The notes: generated by a model from the letters alone, not told the origin. A DNA stretch of 64,000 nucleotides from Prevotella sp. E2-28 (GCF_022024055.1 NZ_CP091788.1:2294001-2358000), one strand, 5' to 3'; positions 1 to 10,140 are shown, counted from the stretch's first letter. A program made the numbers and translations.

Positions 1-1
1 A

Positions 2-346
2 AAAGCTCAATGGCTTGCACTTGCAGAAAACGGCGGCGTGCTGATAAGTGCTGCCATTGCTACAAGAGAAAAAGAGGTGATGCGCGAAGCTATGGACCGC
101 GGCTACCGGCTAATATGCCTTCGCGAGAATGGCTTCCCAGAGTTGTACAAACCTGCAGGCGAGGCCTTTGAAGCCTGTTCTGAAGGCCGACTGCTACAAT
201 TGAGTCCATGGGATTATCACATGCAACGGAAAACCATCTCGCGTGAACAGTGTCTTATGCTCAACCGACTAGCAGAAGAAATTGCCAATACACCTAACTT
301 CCCATGTTGCGAGGCACAACTTGGGCAATTGAGCGGAACAACTTAG
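2..346 (+). CDS. C-terminal part of a Y1-transposase-like protein with a Rossmann/SLOG-like tail (5' end outside window)
   Basis: The reading frame is open from the first bases of the window to TAG at 344-346, so only the C-terminus (about 114 residues) is visible. It matches the C-terminal half of the full gene at 40366-41388. Both contain an NG-V---AAI---E pattern, an RG--L--L---GFP stretch, then YKP-G--FEACS-G-LL-L-P, and end near an R--C/F--LN-----L helix. In the full-length copy this tail follows an IS200/RAYT-like HUH domain. The tail resembles DprA/SLOG nucleotide-binding folds, but that is a pattern judgement, not a database result. The fragment continues after the LSPW motif with a helix containing KTISREQC, which I associate with the same family. 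Whether its N-terminus carries an HUH domain cannot be seen here. Confidence 0.6.
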   Translation, partial: KAQWLALAENGGVLISAAIATREKEVMREAMDRGYRLICLRENGFPELYKPAGEAFEACSEGRLLQLSPWDYHMQRKTISREQCLMLNRLAEEIANTPNFPCCEAQLGQLSGTT

Positions 347-360
347 GAAGATGAAATAAC

Positions 361-386
361 GGGCGCTCGAAGTGATTCGGGCGCCC
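361..386. terminator. Hairpin between convergent genes
   Basis: GGGCGC-T-CGA pairs with TCG-G-GCGCCC around a six-base loop, with flanking ATAAC/GTTAT pairing. It lies between two convergent genes (stops at 346 and 391). There is no clear T-run on either strand, so it is a weak bidirectional terminator candidate or an RNA 3'-end stabiliser. Confidence 0.5.
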
Positions 387-390
387 TTAG

Positions 391-972
391 TTATACGAAG
401 ATGTAGCAGAGGGATTCGTAGATGATGACGAGGAAGAAGTAGAGGACCAGGAAGGGAAGGGATTGAGATAGTCCGTATCTTATTGACTCGTAGATGTCGG
501 TAACGGAAGTGAACGTGCGCGACAGGAGACCGTAGCAGACGGAGGTGTTGATGGTGATCAGGGCTACCAAGGGCACCAGGGCACGACTGAAGGGCGAGGG
601 CCAAAGGGAACCGGTGGCAGAGAGCAGCACGGCCTGAGGGGTGGACACCAGGAGCACCACAACCAATATCTGAAGGGCGAAGATAACAGCTGAGAGGCGC
701 AGGGCAAACTTACGATGGAAGGAGGCCTGAGAGGGGCGGAAGAGACAGCTATGCCACACACAGCCGCCAGCCATTGCGATGAGCAACAGCCAGATGAGCT
801 GGGGTTTGAGCAGCATCTGGGTGAACTGGCCTATGAACCAACGGATGCCCTCGCTGGAAAGCAGGGTGCGCACGCCCTCGGTCTGCGTGGCTGAGAGCAA
901 CCACGACAGCAGCACTAGCAACAGCTCTGAGAGCAGGAGCAGAAGGAGGAATCGGCCAAAGAGTCTCTTCAT
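391..972 (-). CDS. Integral membrane protein, distant AbgT-like
   Basis: A 193-aa very hydrophobic protein with about five membrane spans (residues about 6-26, 57-76, 90-110, 130-150 and 172-193). The motif LLSSEGIRWFIGQ near residue 36 resembles the start of AbgT-family (p-aminobenzoyl-glutamate transporter) proteins, but the chain is less than half their usual length, so transport is not established. I chose the start MKRLFGR at 972 over an upstream in-frame start because the signal-anchor begins there and the extra 42 residues would overlap the response-regulator gene. It follows that gene by 34 bases and is probably the last gene of the kdgK operon. Confidence 0.6.
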   Translation of the reverse strand: MKRLFGRFLLLLLLSELLLVLLSWLLSATQTEGVRTLLSSEGIRWFIGQFTQMLLKPQLIWLLLIAMAGGCVWHSCLFRPSQASFHRKFALRLSAVIFALQILVVVLLVSTPQAVLLSATGSLWPSPFSRALVPLVALITINTSVCYGLLSRTFTSVTDIYESIRYGLSQSLPFLVLYFFLVIIYESLCYIFV

Positions 973-1006
973 AAATGAAGGAATTCTAAATTGTAAATTC
1001 AAAATT

Positions 1007-1723
1007 CTAATCTTCGTCGGCCTCGAGGTTATCGATATCAATGATACGGAGCTCAAGGGCACGAACAACGAGACGGGTGGCATTGACGCCGTGACCATCG
1101 GGGAAGAGCTTTTGTATGAGCTCGTTCTGGCGCTTCTCCAGACTCTTCACGCCAAAGGGCATTCCGCGCAGCTGGGCAATCTGGTCTTTGGTATAGCCCA
1201 AGGCCAAGTGGCGAAGCATACGCTCGTCGTACTCGTCGATCTCGTAGTTGACCATTGCCTCCTGCTTCATCAGTTCTGAGCCTACGCTACGCTTGAAGCG
1301 CTCTACGATTTTCTGAAGGATGGGCTGATTGAACACCAGTTGCTTGCCATTCATCACGGCCATCACATCATTACGCGTGAGGAGCTCGCCAGTCTTCAGA
1401 ATGATACCGTCGGCACCTGCATCGAGCACATCGACCCACAGCTTCTCGTTGAGAATCTCGCCAGTGAAAATCAGCACGCGCACCTGCGGATGCATCTCCT
1501 TGGTCTGACGACAGAGCTCCACGCCAACGGTGGTGGAGCCGCCTAGTCCGAGGTCGAGCAGCACGAGGTCGGGCACCTGCTGTTTGATTAAGCGCCAATA
1601 GGCGGCCTCATTCTCGGCAGTACCGATAATCTCGGCTTCGGGTATGTCGTTCTTCACAATACCTACGGTACCCTTCAGTTCCAGGGGTACGTCTTCTACG
1701 ATGATGACTTTGAAGTTTTCCAT
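1007..1723 (-). CDS. Response regulator (receiver plus LuxR-like C-terminus)
   Basis: A 238-aa protein. The N-terminal receiver domain has the acidic pocket E10-D11, phosphoacceptor D57 in VLLDLG, T87 in FTGE and K110 in ILKTG. The C-terminal ~80 residues form a short helix-turn-helix-like region (DERMLRHLALGYTKDQIAQL) of the LuxR kind. It is the expected partner of the sensor kinase encoded immediately upstream, which it overlaps by 28 bases, implying translational coupling. It probably controls transcription of nearby or polysaccharide-linked genes; the targets are not visible. Confidence 0.8.
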   Translation of the reverse strand: MENFKVIIVEDVPLELKGTVGIVKNDIPEAEIIGTAENEAAYWRLIKQQVPDLVLLDLGLGGSTTVGVELCRQTKEMHPQVRVLIFTGEILNEKLWVDVLDAGADGIILKTGELLTRNDVMAVMNGKQLVFNQPILQKIVERFKRSVGSELMKQEAMVNYEIDEYDERMLRHLALGYTKDQIAQLRGMPFGVKSLEKRQNELIQKLFPDGHGVNATRLVVRALELRIIDIDNLEADED

Positions 1724-4700
1724 ATTCTGGGAAGTATTATTAATATCTTAATTTGTTGGTTTTCGCATCGTTCCGCGCGTATGCCGCAAGCGTGGCGATT
1801 AGTGACCTCGGCGTGGAGGCGCACTATTTCGCGACAGATGAGGAACGGGATGTTGGCTTCGCTCTGAGGCATGAAGAGCCTGCCCATTTGCTCGTCGGTG
1901 AGCTGCAGGGCGGGCATAGGCACTACGGCTTTCACGTAATGCTCATCCACAGGCGTCCACTCCACGCCGAGCGTCTTCTCGCCCGACTGTTTCCGCAGTA
2001 TTTCAAACAGATAGTCAATGAAGACGGCATCGCCCAGCACCTCGTGGTCCAGTGCCTTCAGGTGCATCTTGGAATAGTCGAGCTGTCGCATGGCCTGCTG
2101 GCTCAGTATGCCGTAGAGCTCGCGGTAATAGGCGGTGACCTCTATGAGCGAGGCATTATCGTCGGCATCGAGCAGCTGCTGAATACGGCTGGGATAGTAC
2201 ATCGTCTCGTGCTTCAGGGTGGAAAGGGTATTGTCGAGCACGGCATTGCTGATATGGAGCTTGCCCTCTTCTATCTGCAGGCGCACCACATCGTCGGCCA
2301 TCAGTTCCAGTTGCGAGCGTCGCTGCTGCATGAGGCTGTAGCGCCTGTTGTGGAGGAGCATCAGTTGCCACACCACCACAATGATGATAGCCAGGAAGAG
2401 GAAGACGAGCAGGATGATGGCCACCTGCTTATTGGTCTGCGACTGCTGCATGGTGCGGCAATAGGAGTCGAGGGAAGAGTCGGCAGAGAGTTCCTTGAAC
2501 AGCTGGGTGTAGATGCGGTTGTTATATTCGTAGAGCTGCCATTCATGCAGGGCCAGCGCAGCTACTGCACATTCGTTACGCATATCGAGCAGCACCTGAT
2601 AGTCAATGGAAATGCTATCGTGAAGCCACAGGATTTCAGGCGGCGTGGTAGAGAGGTCGCCAATAGCCAAGAGGGTGTCAGCAGAGGGCTTGCCCAGACT
2701 GCGGTAATAGCTGTTCAGGCATTGACGGCAGGAGTCGGCATAGGCCAGCGTGCGCTGGAAGTCGCCCTTGATATTCAGATAATAAGTGGAGTCGGCATAG
2801 ACAGCAGCCTGAGTGAGGGAAGCGTTCTGAGCGAAGGCTGTGCCAGCCATAGACATGAGTCCCAGCAGAAGCACCGAGAGCTTCTTGGGCAAGCGGAAAT
2901 AGAAGCGACTGCCCTGCCCCACCTCACTCTCAGCGGCGATGAGGCAAACGGAGAAGAGCTGACTGAGTTTGCGATATTTCTCGATGATGCCCTTGCAGTT
3001 GATTAGTCCGAAGCCGTGACCCTTGTCGGTGGTGCGACGATCGCTATCGATGATGACCTTATGATCGAAGACGTGAGCCAGCTGCTCTTCGTCCATTCCC
3101 TGACCAGTATCGGCAACGGAAATCTCCACATAACGGTCGGCATCGGTGGCGCTGACAGACACCGTTCCACCCTGAGGCGTGAACTTGCGGGCATTGTCGG
3201 CCAGCGTGTTGAGCATGAACAGCGTCAGCGCTTTGTCGGCCTTCACCATAAGGGTTGTAGGCTTGATGTCGAGGGTGATGCCCTTCAGGTTAAAGCTCCT
3301 GCTGCCCCTGGCCAGCACGTCGAAGAGTTCCTGCAAGGGGAAGGTCTCGATATGAACGCTGAGTTCGCCCTTGCGCAACTGTATCCAATGGGTCAGGATG
3401 TCGTTCTGAAGATTCACATTGTCTGTAAGCTCGCGGATATATTCTATGCGCTCGTCGCGATTCTGGGCGTCGGTCTGCAGGCATTTCTCCTCGTGAATCA
3501 TGCGGTCTATGAAGGGGGTGATGCCATTCACAAGCGAAATCTTGGCCAACTGTTCTACATAGAGTCGCTTGCCCTGATTGATGTGCAGATTAGAGAGTTC
3601 CAGTTGTTCTGTAAGCTCTTCTTCACGTTCATCGAGGGCTTCGTCGCGTTCATTATTCAGTGTCTTCTTCCGATAAAAATAGAAGATGAGCAGGACGACG
3701 ATAAACAGCACAACGGTGATAGCAACGGCTATCAACAGGAAGTTCAACTGGGAAAGGGAATGTTCCAACTGATTGGCACGTGCTTCGAGCCACTGGTCCT
3801 GACGGGTGCGCTCCTGAAGGTCTAGATAGGCATTGCGGTTGAAGTCGCTCGAGGCTTTATCGTCAATAGCGGAATAAGCCACGCAAAGCTGCTCGCGGAT
3901 ACTGGCCACGAGGTCGGGGGCCTGATAAATCAGCGTATCACTCAAGGCCAGTTCCAGATTGAAGAGGGCACCATCGTAATCATCCTGACGCATACAGCAG
4001 GTGGCCAACGTACGATAGGCACCTGCTATCTGATAGGTGTCGCCATACTCCATGAAAATAGCCAATGCGTTATCGGCCAACCAAAGTGACAACAAGTCGT
4101 CGGAAATGCCCTCAGGATTGATAAACTTCATGGCGGGCTGATTGTCGGCAATGAGCTGCTCACGATATTCCTCTACGCTGAGATGCTCGGCCAAAGCCTC
4201 AAGGGAGTTAGCAGCAAAATAAGGGCAGTTCACCTGCCGTGCCAACAGGAAACAACGCATCAAATGGTCGAACTCCTGCTGGTTGATATCACGCTGGGTG
4301 CCCTGCGTAATGATACCACCGGCACCAACGTTATAAAGGTAGTTAAGGTACTGAACGGTATCGGCCTCAACATCAGAACGGATGCTCTGCATAGCCTCTA
4401 CCGACTGACGTTCAAGACCTACGTAATAATAGTAGGTAGAGTTCACAATAGCGAACTCAGTTTCAGCGTAAAGAAGACGCTTTAGCTGCCTGTCTGATAA
4501 ATAATTACGCTCTTCATTGATACGTTCTAAAGCACGCTGAGCCTGCTCTCTGCAATCATAGAATTCGCGATTCAGAGACTGGCGCTGACAAAGGCGCATC
4601 TGCTGGACATGGGCCACGAAACGCTCCAGATAATTATCCGTAAACAGCAACAGACTATCCAAATGCTGACGGGCATCAGGATAGTGCATCTTGACAATAT

Positions 4701-4926
4701 CAACGAAGGCTTTATGATTGAGGGCTTCTGCCTGACCATCGGCATACCCCTCTTGCTGTGCAAGGATAAATGCCTGTTGAGCATAATACTCAGCGGAATC
4801 TATCTGACGAAAATGATAGGCATAGGATAAAGAATTCAGCTTGTCCACCGCTTGCCTATCGGACGGTGAACAAGCTGAAAGAATGAATATTGGTATTAGC
4901 AGCTTAAGCGCGTGCCTTAGCCACAT
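1696..4926 (-). CDS. Lipoprotein sensor histidine kinase of the DUF5112/DUF5113 type, apparent double-module protein
   Basis: 1076 aa from the chosen start. The frame is open to 4971, but starting at 4926 gives a compact lipoprotein signal with lipobox LSAC (Cys19) and shortens the overlap with kdgA to 23 bases. Order of parts: a periplasmic TPR-like helical region (20-390), a membrane span (395-418), a coiled coil, and a HATPase module with N-box N578, G1 D606-G608 and G2 G636-G640. Then comes a second signal-peptide-like stretch (680-700, ending AFAQ), a second periplasmic part, a membrane span (834-858) and a degenerate kinase-like C-terminus without ATP-binding boxes. No canonical H-box of the HELRTPL kind is visible. 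The layout matches what I recall of Bacteroidota DUF5112/DUF5113 sensors. The ligand is unknown; the operon position after kdgK-kdgA suggests a sugar-acid or cell-envelope signal. Confidence 0.75.
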   Translation of the reverse strand: MWLRHALKLLIPIFILSACSPSDRQAVDKLNSLSYAYHFRQIDSAEYYAQQAFILAQQEGYADGQAEALNHKAFVDIVKMHYPDARQHLDSLLLFTDNYLERFVAHVQQMRLCQRQSLNREFYDCREQAQRALERINEERNYLSDRQLKRLLYAETEFAIVNSTYYYYVGLERQSVEAMQSIRSDVEADTVQYLNYLYNVGAGGIITQGTQRDINQQEFDHLMRCFLLARQVNCPYFAANSLEALAEHLSVEEYREQLIADNQPAMKFINPEGISDDLLSLWLADNALAIFMEYGDTYQIAGAYRTLATCCMRQDDYDGALFNLELALSDTLIYQAPDLVASIREQLCVAYSAIDDKASSDFNRNAYLDLQERTRQDQWLEARANQLEHSLSQLNFLLIAVAITVVLFIVVLLIFYFYRKKTLNNERDEALDEREEELTEQLELSNLHINQGKRLYVEQLAKISLVNGITPFIDRMIHEEKCLQTDAQNRDERIEYIRELTDNVNLQNDILTHWIQLRKGELSVHIETFPLQELFDVLARGSRSFNLKGITLDIKPTTLMVKADKALTLFMLNTLADNARKFTPQGGTVSVSATDADRYVEISVADTGQGMDEEQLAHVFDHKVIIDSDRRTTDKGHGFGLINCKGIIEKYRKLSQLFSVCLIAAESEVGQGSRFYFRLPKKLSVLLLGLMSMAGTAFAQNASLTQAAVYADSTYYLNIKGDFQRTLAYADSCRQCLNSYYRSLGKPSADTLLAIGDLSTTPPEILWLHDSISIDYQVLLDMRNECAVAALALHEWQLYEYNNRIYTQLFKELSADSSLDSYCRTMQQSQTNKQVAIILLVFLFLAIIIVVVWQLMLLHNRRYSLMQQRRSQLELMADDVVRLQIEEGKLHISNAVLDNTLSTLKHETMYYPSRIQQLLDADDNASLIEVTAYYRELYGILSQQAMRQLDYSKMHLKALDHEVLGDAVFIDYLFEILRKQSGEKTLGVEWTPVDEHYVKAVVPMPALQLTDEQMGRLFMPQSEANIPFLICREIVRLHAEVTNRHACGIRAERCENQQIKILIILPRIWKTSKSSS

Positions 4927-5572
4927 AGCCAAGAGCCTCCTTACACTTATCGGTGACATACTGCCAGTCACCTGCCTTCACCTTGTCGCTGGGGAACAGC
5001 TTAGAACCCATACCAACACAGAAGACACCTGCCTTGAACCACTTGGTGAGGTTCTCCTCTTCAGGAGCCACACCACCTGTTACCATAATCTTTGACCAGG
5101 GCATAGGAGCCTTGAGGCCCTTAACCATGTTAGGACCTACCACATCACCAGGGAATACCTTTGTGAGGTCGCAACCCAACTCCTGAGCCTTACCAATCTC
5201 GCTAACGGTCATACAGCCAGGGCAGTAAGGAACCAAGCGACGATTACAAACAGGAGCAATCTCAGGATTGAACAGAGGACCTACCACGAAATTAGCGCCC
5301 AACTGAAGGTAAAGGGCTGCTGTGGGAGCATCAACTACAGAACCGATACCCAGAGCCAACTCAGGACATTCCTTATCGGCCCACTTCACCAATTCGCCGA
5401 AAATCTCATGTGCGAAGTCACCACGATTAGTAAACTCGAAAGCACGAACACCACCTTCGTAGCAAGCCTTCACCACATTCTTACAGGTCTCAAGATCCTT
5501 GTGATAGAACACAGGCACCATACCTGTATCACCAATCTTCTTCAGAACTGCTATTTTATCAAATTTTGCCAT
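4904..5572 (-). CDS. kdgA: 2-dehydro-3-deoxy-phosphogluconate (KDPG/KHG) aldolase
   Basis: 222 aa, the normal size for class I KDPG aldolase. It splits KDPG to pyruvate and glyceraldehyde 3-phosphate, the last step of uronate/KDG breakdown. Schiff-base lysine K138 lies in LTKVFPG and the catalytic glutamate is E46 in EFTNRG; the TGGV phosphate-binding loop follows near residue 170. It sits 28 bases downstream of kdgK, and its 3' end overlaps the sensor kinase start. The spacer before its ATG is an A/G-rich repeat (on the minus strand), described separately. Confidence 0.93.
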   Translation of the reverse strand: MAKFDKIAVLKKIGDTGMVPVFYHKDLETCKNVVKACYEGGVRAFEFTNRGDFAHEIFGELVKWADKECPELALGIGSVVDAPTAALYLQLGANFVVGPLFNPEIAPVCNRRLVPYCPGCMTVSEIGKAQELGCDLTKVFPGDVVGPNMVKGLKAPMPWSKIMVTGGVAPEEENLTKWFKAGVFCVGMGSKLFPSDKVKAGDWQYVTDKCKEALGYVAKARA

Positions 5573-5599
5573 TTTTACCTTTTTTCTTTTTTACCTTTT
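5573..5599 (-). repeat. A/G-rich intercistronic spacer
   Basis: Read on the minus strand this spacer is two copies of an AAAAGGTAAAA-like block directly in front of the kdgA ATG. Similar blocks occur in the carA-carB spacer (18736-18781) and after thrS (63836-63858). It may act as an A-rich ribosome-loading leader in a genus that uses few Shine-Dalgarno sequences. Confidence 0.4.
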
Positions 5600-5600
5600 C

Positions 5601-6623
5601 TTAGCGCTGTACACGTCCATTTGCATTACCACCAGCAAGCGCCTCAACCTCATCAACAGATACCAGGTTGAAGTCACCATTAATCGTGTGCTTCAGAGCA
5701 GAAGCAGCAACAGCGAACTCAAGAGCCTCGCCCTGAGTCTTCTTGGTCAGCAAACCATGAATCAGACCACCAGAGAAAGAGTCGCCACCACCCACGCGGT
5801 CGATGATAGGATTAATCTCATAGCGCTTTGACTGATAGAACTCCTTACCATCATAGATCAGAGCCTTCCAGCCGTTGAAGGTAGCACTATAGCTCTCGCG
5901 CAGCGTAGAAACAACATACTTAAAGCCAAACTCCTGCATCATCTGCTTGAAGATTCCCTCGTAGCCAGAAGCATCAGTCTGGCCACCCTCTACGTCAGCA
6001 TCGGGCTTGAAACCGAGGCAGAGCTCTGCATCCTCTTCGTTGCCAATACATACATCAACATACTTCATCAAGGGACGCATGATAGAGATAGCTTTCTCGC
6101 TGGTCCACAGCTTCTTACGGAAGTTCAGGTCAACTGATACTGTAACACCGTGACGCTTAGCAGCCTCGCAAGCCAACTTGGTCAGTTCAGCAGCTTTATC
6201 AGAGATAGCAGGTGTGATACCACTCCAGTGGAACCAAGCTGCACCTTCCATAATTGCATCAAAATCGAAATCAGAAGGATCGGCCTCAGCAATAGAAGAA
6301 TGAGCACGGTCGTAGATAACCTTTGAAGGACGCATAGAGGCGCCAGTCTCAGCATAGTACAGACCTACACGATCACCGCCACGAGCCACGAACTCAGTAT
6401 TCACACCATAACGGCGCAATGCATTGACAGCAATCTGTCCGATTTCGTGCTTAGGAAGTTTTGATACGAAATATGCTTCATGGCCATAATTTGCTACAGA
6501 AATAGCAACATTAGCTTCACCACCACCAGGGATGATACGGAATGATTCACTCTGAATAAAACGGTCGTTGCCTTGAGGCGATAGGCGGAGCATAATCTCA
6601 CCCAATGTTACGATCTTTGCCAT
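5601..6623 (-). CDS. kdgK: 2-dehydro-3-deoxygluconokinase (PfkB family)
   Basis: 340 aa. It phosphorylates KDG to KDPG using ATP in the cytoplasm. PfkB signatures are visible: the substrate-side glycine motif PGGGEANVAIS (32-42) and the ATP/anion-hole motif RVGGGDSFSGG with catalytic base D281. First gene of a leftward operon with kdgA, whose product uses its reaction product, so the assignment as KDG kinase rather than another sugar kinase is strongly supported by context. UxaC at 22749-24155 is an upstream step of the same uronate route. Confidence 0.9.
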   Translation of the reverse strand: MAKIVTLGEIMLRLSPQGNDRFIQSESFRIIPGGGEANVAISVANYGHEAYFVSKLPKHEIGQIAVNALRRYGVNTEFVARGGDRVGLYYAETGASMRPSKVIYDRAHSSIAEADPSDFDFDAIMEGAAWFHWSGITPAISDKAAELTKLACEAAKRHGVTVSVDLNFRKKLWTSEKAISIMRPLMKYVDVCIGNEEDAELCLGFKPDADVEGGQTDASGYEGIFKQMMQEFGFKYVVSTLRESYSATFNGWKALIYDGKEFYQSKRYEINPIIDRVGGGDSFSGGLIHGLLTKKTQGEALEFAVAASALKHTINGDFNLVSVDEVEALAGGNANGRVQR

Positions 6624-6672
6624 TGTCTCTTGTTTTTAAGCGTTTATTATATGATTTTTTCTTTTGCAGCGA

Positions 6673-6704
6673 CAAATTTACAACTATTTTCTGAAACAGC
6701 GAAA
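6673..6704 (-). promoter_or_regulatory. Promoter of the kdgK operon
   Basis: Minus-strand TAAATTTG (6673-6680) matches the Bacteroidota -7 element TAnnTTTG, with TTTC as a weak -33 element 20 bases upstream. Predicted start of transcription lies about 40-50 bases before the kdgK ATG. Confidence 0.55.
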
Positions 6705-6729
6705 CATTTCAAGTAAAAAGTGAAAAAAA

Positions 6730-6762
6730 AGCCGCAGAACAGGACGTCTGCGGCTCTTTTTT
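6730..6762 (-). terminator. Intrinsic terminator of rho
   Basis: AGCCGCAGA (6730-6738) pairs with TCTGCGGCT (6747-6755) around an eight-base loop. A-tracts and T-tracts on both sides give T-runs on both strands. It lies 18 bases beyond the rho stop and upstream of the kdgK promoter. Confidence 0.85.
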
Positions 6763-6779
6763 ATCTGTTATTCTAATAA

Positions 6780-8681
6780 TTAGCCATTCATAGACATGAG
6801 GAATTCCTCGTTGTTGCGACTCTGTACCAAGCGGTCGCGAACGGTATTCATAGCCTCGATAGGATTCATCTCGGCAATGAACTTACGGATAATCCACATG
6901 CGGTTAAGCGTGGTAGGATCTTGCAGCAGATCATCACGACGAGTAGATGACTGTACGAGGTTGACAGCTGGGAATACACGCTTGTTAGAGAGCATACGAT
7001 CGAGCTGGATTTCAGAGTTACCAGTACCCTTGAATTCCTCGAAGATGACCTCGTCCATCTTAGAACCTGTATCTACTAGAGCTGTAGCGATAATAGTGAG
7101 CGAGCCCCCACCCTCAATGTTACGTGCAGCACCAAAGAAGCGCTTAGGCTTCTGGAGGGCATTAGCATCAACACCACCAGTCAGCACTTTACCGCTGGCA
7201 GGCGAAACCGTATTGTAAGCACGAGCCAGACGAGTGATAGAATCGAGGAAGATCACCACATCATGACCACATTCCACCATACGCTTTGCCTTCTCAAGCA
7301 CGATACCAGCAATCTTCACATGTCGATCGGCAGGCTCATCGAAGGTAGAAGCAATAACCTCTGCATTAACGGTACGGCTCATATCTGTTACCTCCTCAGG
7401 GCGCTCATCAATCAGCAGCATCATAATATATGCCTCAGGATGGTTAGCGGCAATAGCGTTGGCAATATCCTTCATGAGGATAGTCTTACCAGTCTTGGGC
7501 TGAGCCACAATCAGCGCACGCTGTCCTTTACCAATTGGTGAGAAGAGATCCACAATACGGGTAGAAGGATTCGTGGTAGCAGGATCGCCACAGAGATTGA
7601 ACTTCTCCTCTGGGAAAAGTGGCGTAAGATGTTCGAACGACACGCGGTCACGAACCTCAGAAGGCTCACGTCCGTTGATTGTCTTCACACTCGACAAAGC
7701 GAAATATTTCTCATTGTCGTGAGGCGGACGAACGGTGCAATCTACTACGTCACCTGTCTTCAGACTATATTTCTTAATCTGCTGAGGTGATACATAGATA
7801 TCATCAGGTGATGACAGATAATTATAGTCGCTGGAACGCAGGAAGCCGTAGCCATCCTGAAGGAGTTCCAAAACGCCGTTACCCTCAATCAGGTCGGCAA
7901 AATCATAGTTGGCACTAGAAGGCTGAACGGGTGCAGAGGGCTGAAACACAGGCTCTGACGCGGCAGCTACAGGGCGGTCGAAGATATCCAGAGTAGGAAT
8001 AGCAGCCTGGTCCTCAATAGGCAGATCTACAACAGTAATGAAATCGGTGCCGTCGCCTGGGTCTCCTTCCCAATAGCCACCATTGTCCTCAAAGCTCTCT
8101 TGGGGCTCTTCACGACGTTTCGACATCTTTTCTTGCAGATGTTCCAGCAGCTCTGGATCAGGAGTCTCACCTTGTACATCTTCCACAGCCTCAGGTACCA
8201 CATTATCTATAGAATCCATAACGGGTTCCTCTACAGCTAGAACTACTTCTGACTGATTATCTTCTAAGCTCTTTTCTGCCTCTTTTTCAGCAGCTAATTC
8301 AGCCTTTGATTTCCTGCCACGCTTTTTAGGGAGAGGCTTTTCCTCGTCTTGGGGTTGCGCTTCCACTTCAGCTGAAACTGGAGAATCTGCAAAAAGCGAA
8401 GGTGCATCAGCAGCCTTCTTCTTTTTTCCTTTTACATCCAAGTTTTCACCTTCTTCCCCCTTAACTGTATATACTTTGTCTGTATCCTTCTTTGCTATAC
8501 GCGTACGCTTACGCTTTGAAGGCGCAGAATCATCAGCTGCACTATCTATTGCAGCCTTATCCAAGATATCATAGATAACAGTTTCCAAAGAATCGTTCTG
8601 AGACACTTTTACACCCAACTGGGCAGCAACTTTCATCAACTCAGGAACTGCCATACTTTCAAGTTGTTCTTTAGTATACAT
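6780..8681 (-). CDS. rho: Transcription termination factor Rho
   Basis: 633 aa, versus about 420 in E. coli. An N-terminal SAP-like Rho_N helix region (1-45) is followed by a long charged, low-complexity insertion (about 45-260, Lys/Arg-rich then Glu-rich). The RNA-binding cold-shock fold follows (265-335, [16 protein letters not shown]), then the RecA-type hexameric ATPase with Walker A QPKTGKT (394-400) and Walker B VVIFLDS. It unwinds and releases transcripts at Rho-dependent sites. The insertion is typical of Rho in Bacteroidota. Monocistronic, with its own promoter and intrinsic terminator. Confidence 0.96.
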   Translation of the reverse strand: MYTKEQLESMAVPELMKVAAQLGVKVSQNDSLETVIYDILDKAAIDSAADDSAPSKRKRTRIAKKDTDKVYTVKGEEGENLDVKGKKKKAADAPSLFADSPVSAEVEAQPQDEEKPLPKKRGRKSKAELAAEKEAEKSLEDNQSEVVLAVEEPVMDSIDNVVPEAVEDVQGETPDPELLEHLQEKMSKRREEPQESFEDNGGYWEGDPGDGTDFITVVDLPIEDQAAIPTLDIFDRPVAAASEPVFQPSAPVQPSSANYDFADLIEGNGVLELLQDGYGFLRSSDYNYLSSPDDIYVSPQQIKKYSLKTGDVVDCTVRPPHDNEKYFALSSVKTINGREPSEVRDRVSFEHLTPLFPEEKFNLCGDPATTNPSTRIVDLFSPIGKGQRALIVAQPKTGKTILMKDIANAIAANHPEAYIMMLLIDERPEEVTDMSRTVNAEVIASTFDEPADRHVKIAGIVLEKAKRMVECGHDVVIFLDSITRLARAYNTVSPASGKVLTGGVDANALQKPKRFFGAARNIEGGGSLTIIATALVDTGSKMDEVIFEEFKGTGNSEIQLDRMLSNKRVFPAVNLVQSSTRRDDLLQDPTTLNRMWIIRKFIAEMNPIEAMNTVRDRLVQSRNNEEFLMSMNG

Positions 8682-8789
8682 ATAGATTATTATACGATTA
8701 TACGTTTAACGTATTAAATTCCGAAAAAATATTGTGATTTTGATATAAGAAACGCTTCACGGAACGAAACGTTGTTCAGAAATCGAATG

Positions 8790-8820
8790 CAAAGGTAGCC
8801 ATTTTTTTTGTAACAACAAA
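8790..8820 (-). promoter_or_regulatory. Promoter of rho
   Basis: Minus-strand TTTG (8817-8820), spacer 19, TACCTTTG (8790-8797), a near-perfect Bacteroidota promoter. The -7 element overlaps one arm of the upstream kinase gene's terminator hairpin and the -33 element lies in its loop. Confidence 0.8.
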
Positions 8821-8839
8821 GAAAATGGCTACCTTTTTT
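8792..8839. terminator. Terminator hairpin of the hybrid kinase gene
   Basis: AAGGTAGCCATTTT (8792-8805) pairs perfectly with AAAATGGCTACCTT (8822-8835). It lies 20 bases beyond the kinase stop (8859). The T-run is better on the plus strand; on the minus strand it overlaps the rho promoter. Confidence 0.7.
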
Positions 8840-8858
8840 ATATTATAACGATAATTAT

Positions 8859-10001
8859 TTACTTCTTTAAAGGAACAAGTACGCTGAACGTAGAACCTTC
8901 GCCAACAACGGACTCAACAGTACAGCTACCACCATTCTTCGAAGCAAAATCCTGACAGAGTTGCAATCCGAGACCAGAACCCTCTTCACCTCCCGTACCA
9001 TAGGTGGTTTCACCTTTATTAAATATAGTACTCAGACGCTCTGGTGCAATGCCCACACCGTGGTCACGTACACTGACCTTAGCAAAATCGCCCTCAGTAC
9101 TCAGAGATATTTCTATGCTGGCATTCTCTGGCGAGAACTTGATAGCATTAGACATGAAATTACGTACCACCGTCTTGAGCATATCATTATCTGCTGTTAC
9201 AACAACAGGAACACCATTGCTCTTATAATCCAGTTTAATATGCTTGGTCTGGGCAATCATTTCGAAGATATCCACTACACCAGGAATGATATCGTTGAGA
9301 TCCAAATCCTGACGAACCACATTCAAACGGCCAGTCTGACTCTTCGTCCATTTCAACAGGTTATCCAAAAGGTCATGAACCTCTTCCGATTCCTTATTGG
9401 CTTTATCCAAGAGTTCATACAGCTCTGTGCCAACAGACTCTGGAGATGCAGAAGCTACAACCAAATTAAGCACCATACGGATGCTGGCCATTGGCGAACG
9501 AAGATCGTGAGCAATGACAGAATACATCTTATCACGATTTCCAATAGTAGCTCGCAGTTCTGCATTCTGGCGCTCAATGATACGGGTTGCAGCTACCAGT
9601 TTTATCTGATGGAAAACACGCACTACCAATTCTTCCTTGTTAAAAGGCTTTGTTAAGAAGTCATTAGCACCGACTTGGAAACCATGCACCAAATCGCTGG
9701 GGTTATTCAAAGCTGTGAGGAATATGATAGGAATATGCGCTGTTTCCGGATCTTTCTTAAGAATCTGAGCAGCATCAAAACCAGTAATATCAGGCATCAT
9801 GACATCAAGCAAAATCAAATCTGGCTTCTCTGCCTTAGCCTGCTCAATAGCCATATTTCCGCAATTTGCTGTACACACCTGATACTTCTCGTTCGAAAGG
9901 AGAATCTTCAATAGAAGTACGTTGCTGACAACGTCATCAACTATTAATATCTTATAGTCACTTTTTTGAATTTGTGATTCCAGTATTTCTGCGTCTAACA
10001 T
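8859..10001 (-). CDS. Hybrid receiver-histidine kinase (soluble)
   Basis: 380 aa, no membrane span. An N-terminal receiver has the DD pair at 22-23, phosphoacceptor D66 in LILLDVMMPD, and K118. It is followed by a HisKA domain with H165 in VIAHDLRSP, then a HATPase with N-box NFMSNAIKFSP, G1 RDHGVGIAP and G2 GSGLGL. The order receiver-first with no output domain suggests it relays a signal from another kinase. The start at 10001 is chosen because the promoter (10037-10067) lies just upstream and a further upstream in-frame start would fall before the transcript start. Input and partners are unknown. Confidence 0.85.
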   Translation of the reverse strand: MLDAEILESQIQKSDYKILIVDDVVSNVLLLKILLSNEKYQVCTANCGNMAIEQAKAEKPDLILLDVMMPDITGFDAAQILKKDPETAHIPIIFLTALNNPSDLVHGFQVGANDFLTKPFNKEELVVRVFHQIKLVAATRIIERQNAELRATIGNRDKMYSVIAHDLRSPMASIRMVLNLVVASASPESVGTELYELLDKANKESEEVHDLLDNLLKWTKSQTGRLNVVRQDLDLNDIIPGVVDIFEMIAQTKHIKLDYKSNGVPVVVTADNDMLKTVVRNFMSNAIKFSPENASIEISLSTEGDFAKVSVRDHGVGIAPERLSTIFNKGETTYGTGGEEGSGLGLQLCQDFASKNGGSCTVESVVGEGSTFSVLVPLKK

Positions 10002-10036
10002 AACACGGCCTATGGCATTTTTAAGTATTACGTCTG

Positions 10037-10067
10037 CAAAATTAAACAAATATTTTGATTTTGCAAA
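10037..10067 (-). promoter_or_regulatory. Promoter of the hybrid kinase gene
   Basis: Minus-strand TTTG (10064-10067), 19-base spacer, TAATTTTG (10037-10044). Confidence 0.75.
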
Positions 10068-10140
10068 TATTTGAGATATAATTTTTCTATTTTCTGGTTA
10101 AAATACATATAATAATATAACCACTATCCTCAAAAAACAC

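Noticed and set aside
1753..3825. Long plus-strand frames (417 and 269 codons) opposite the sensor kinase
   Set aside because: They are antisense shadows. The minus-strand frame shows clear kinase boxes and lipoprotein features; the plus frames show none.
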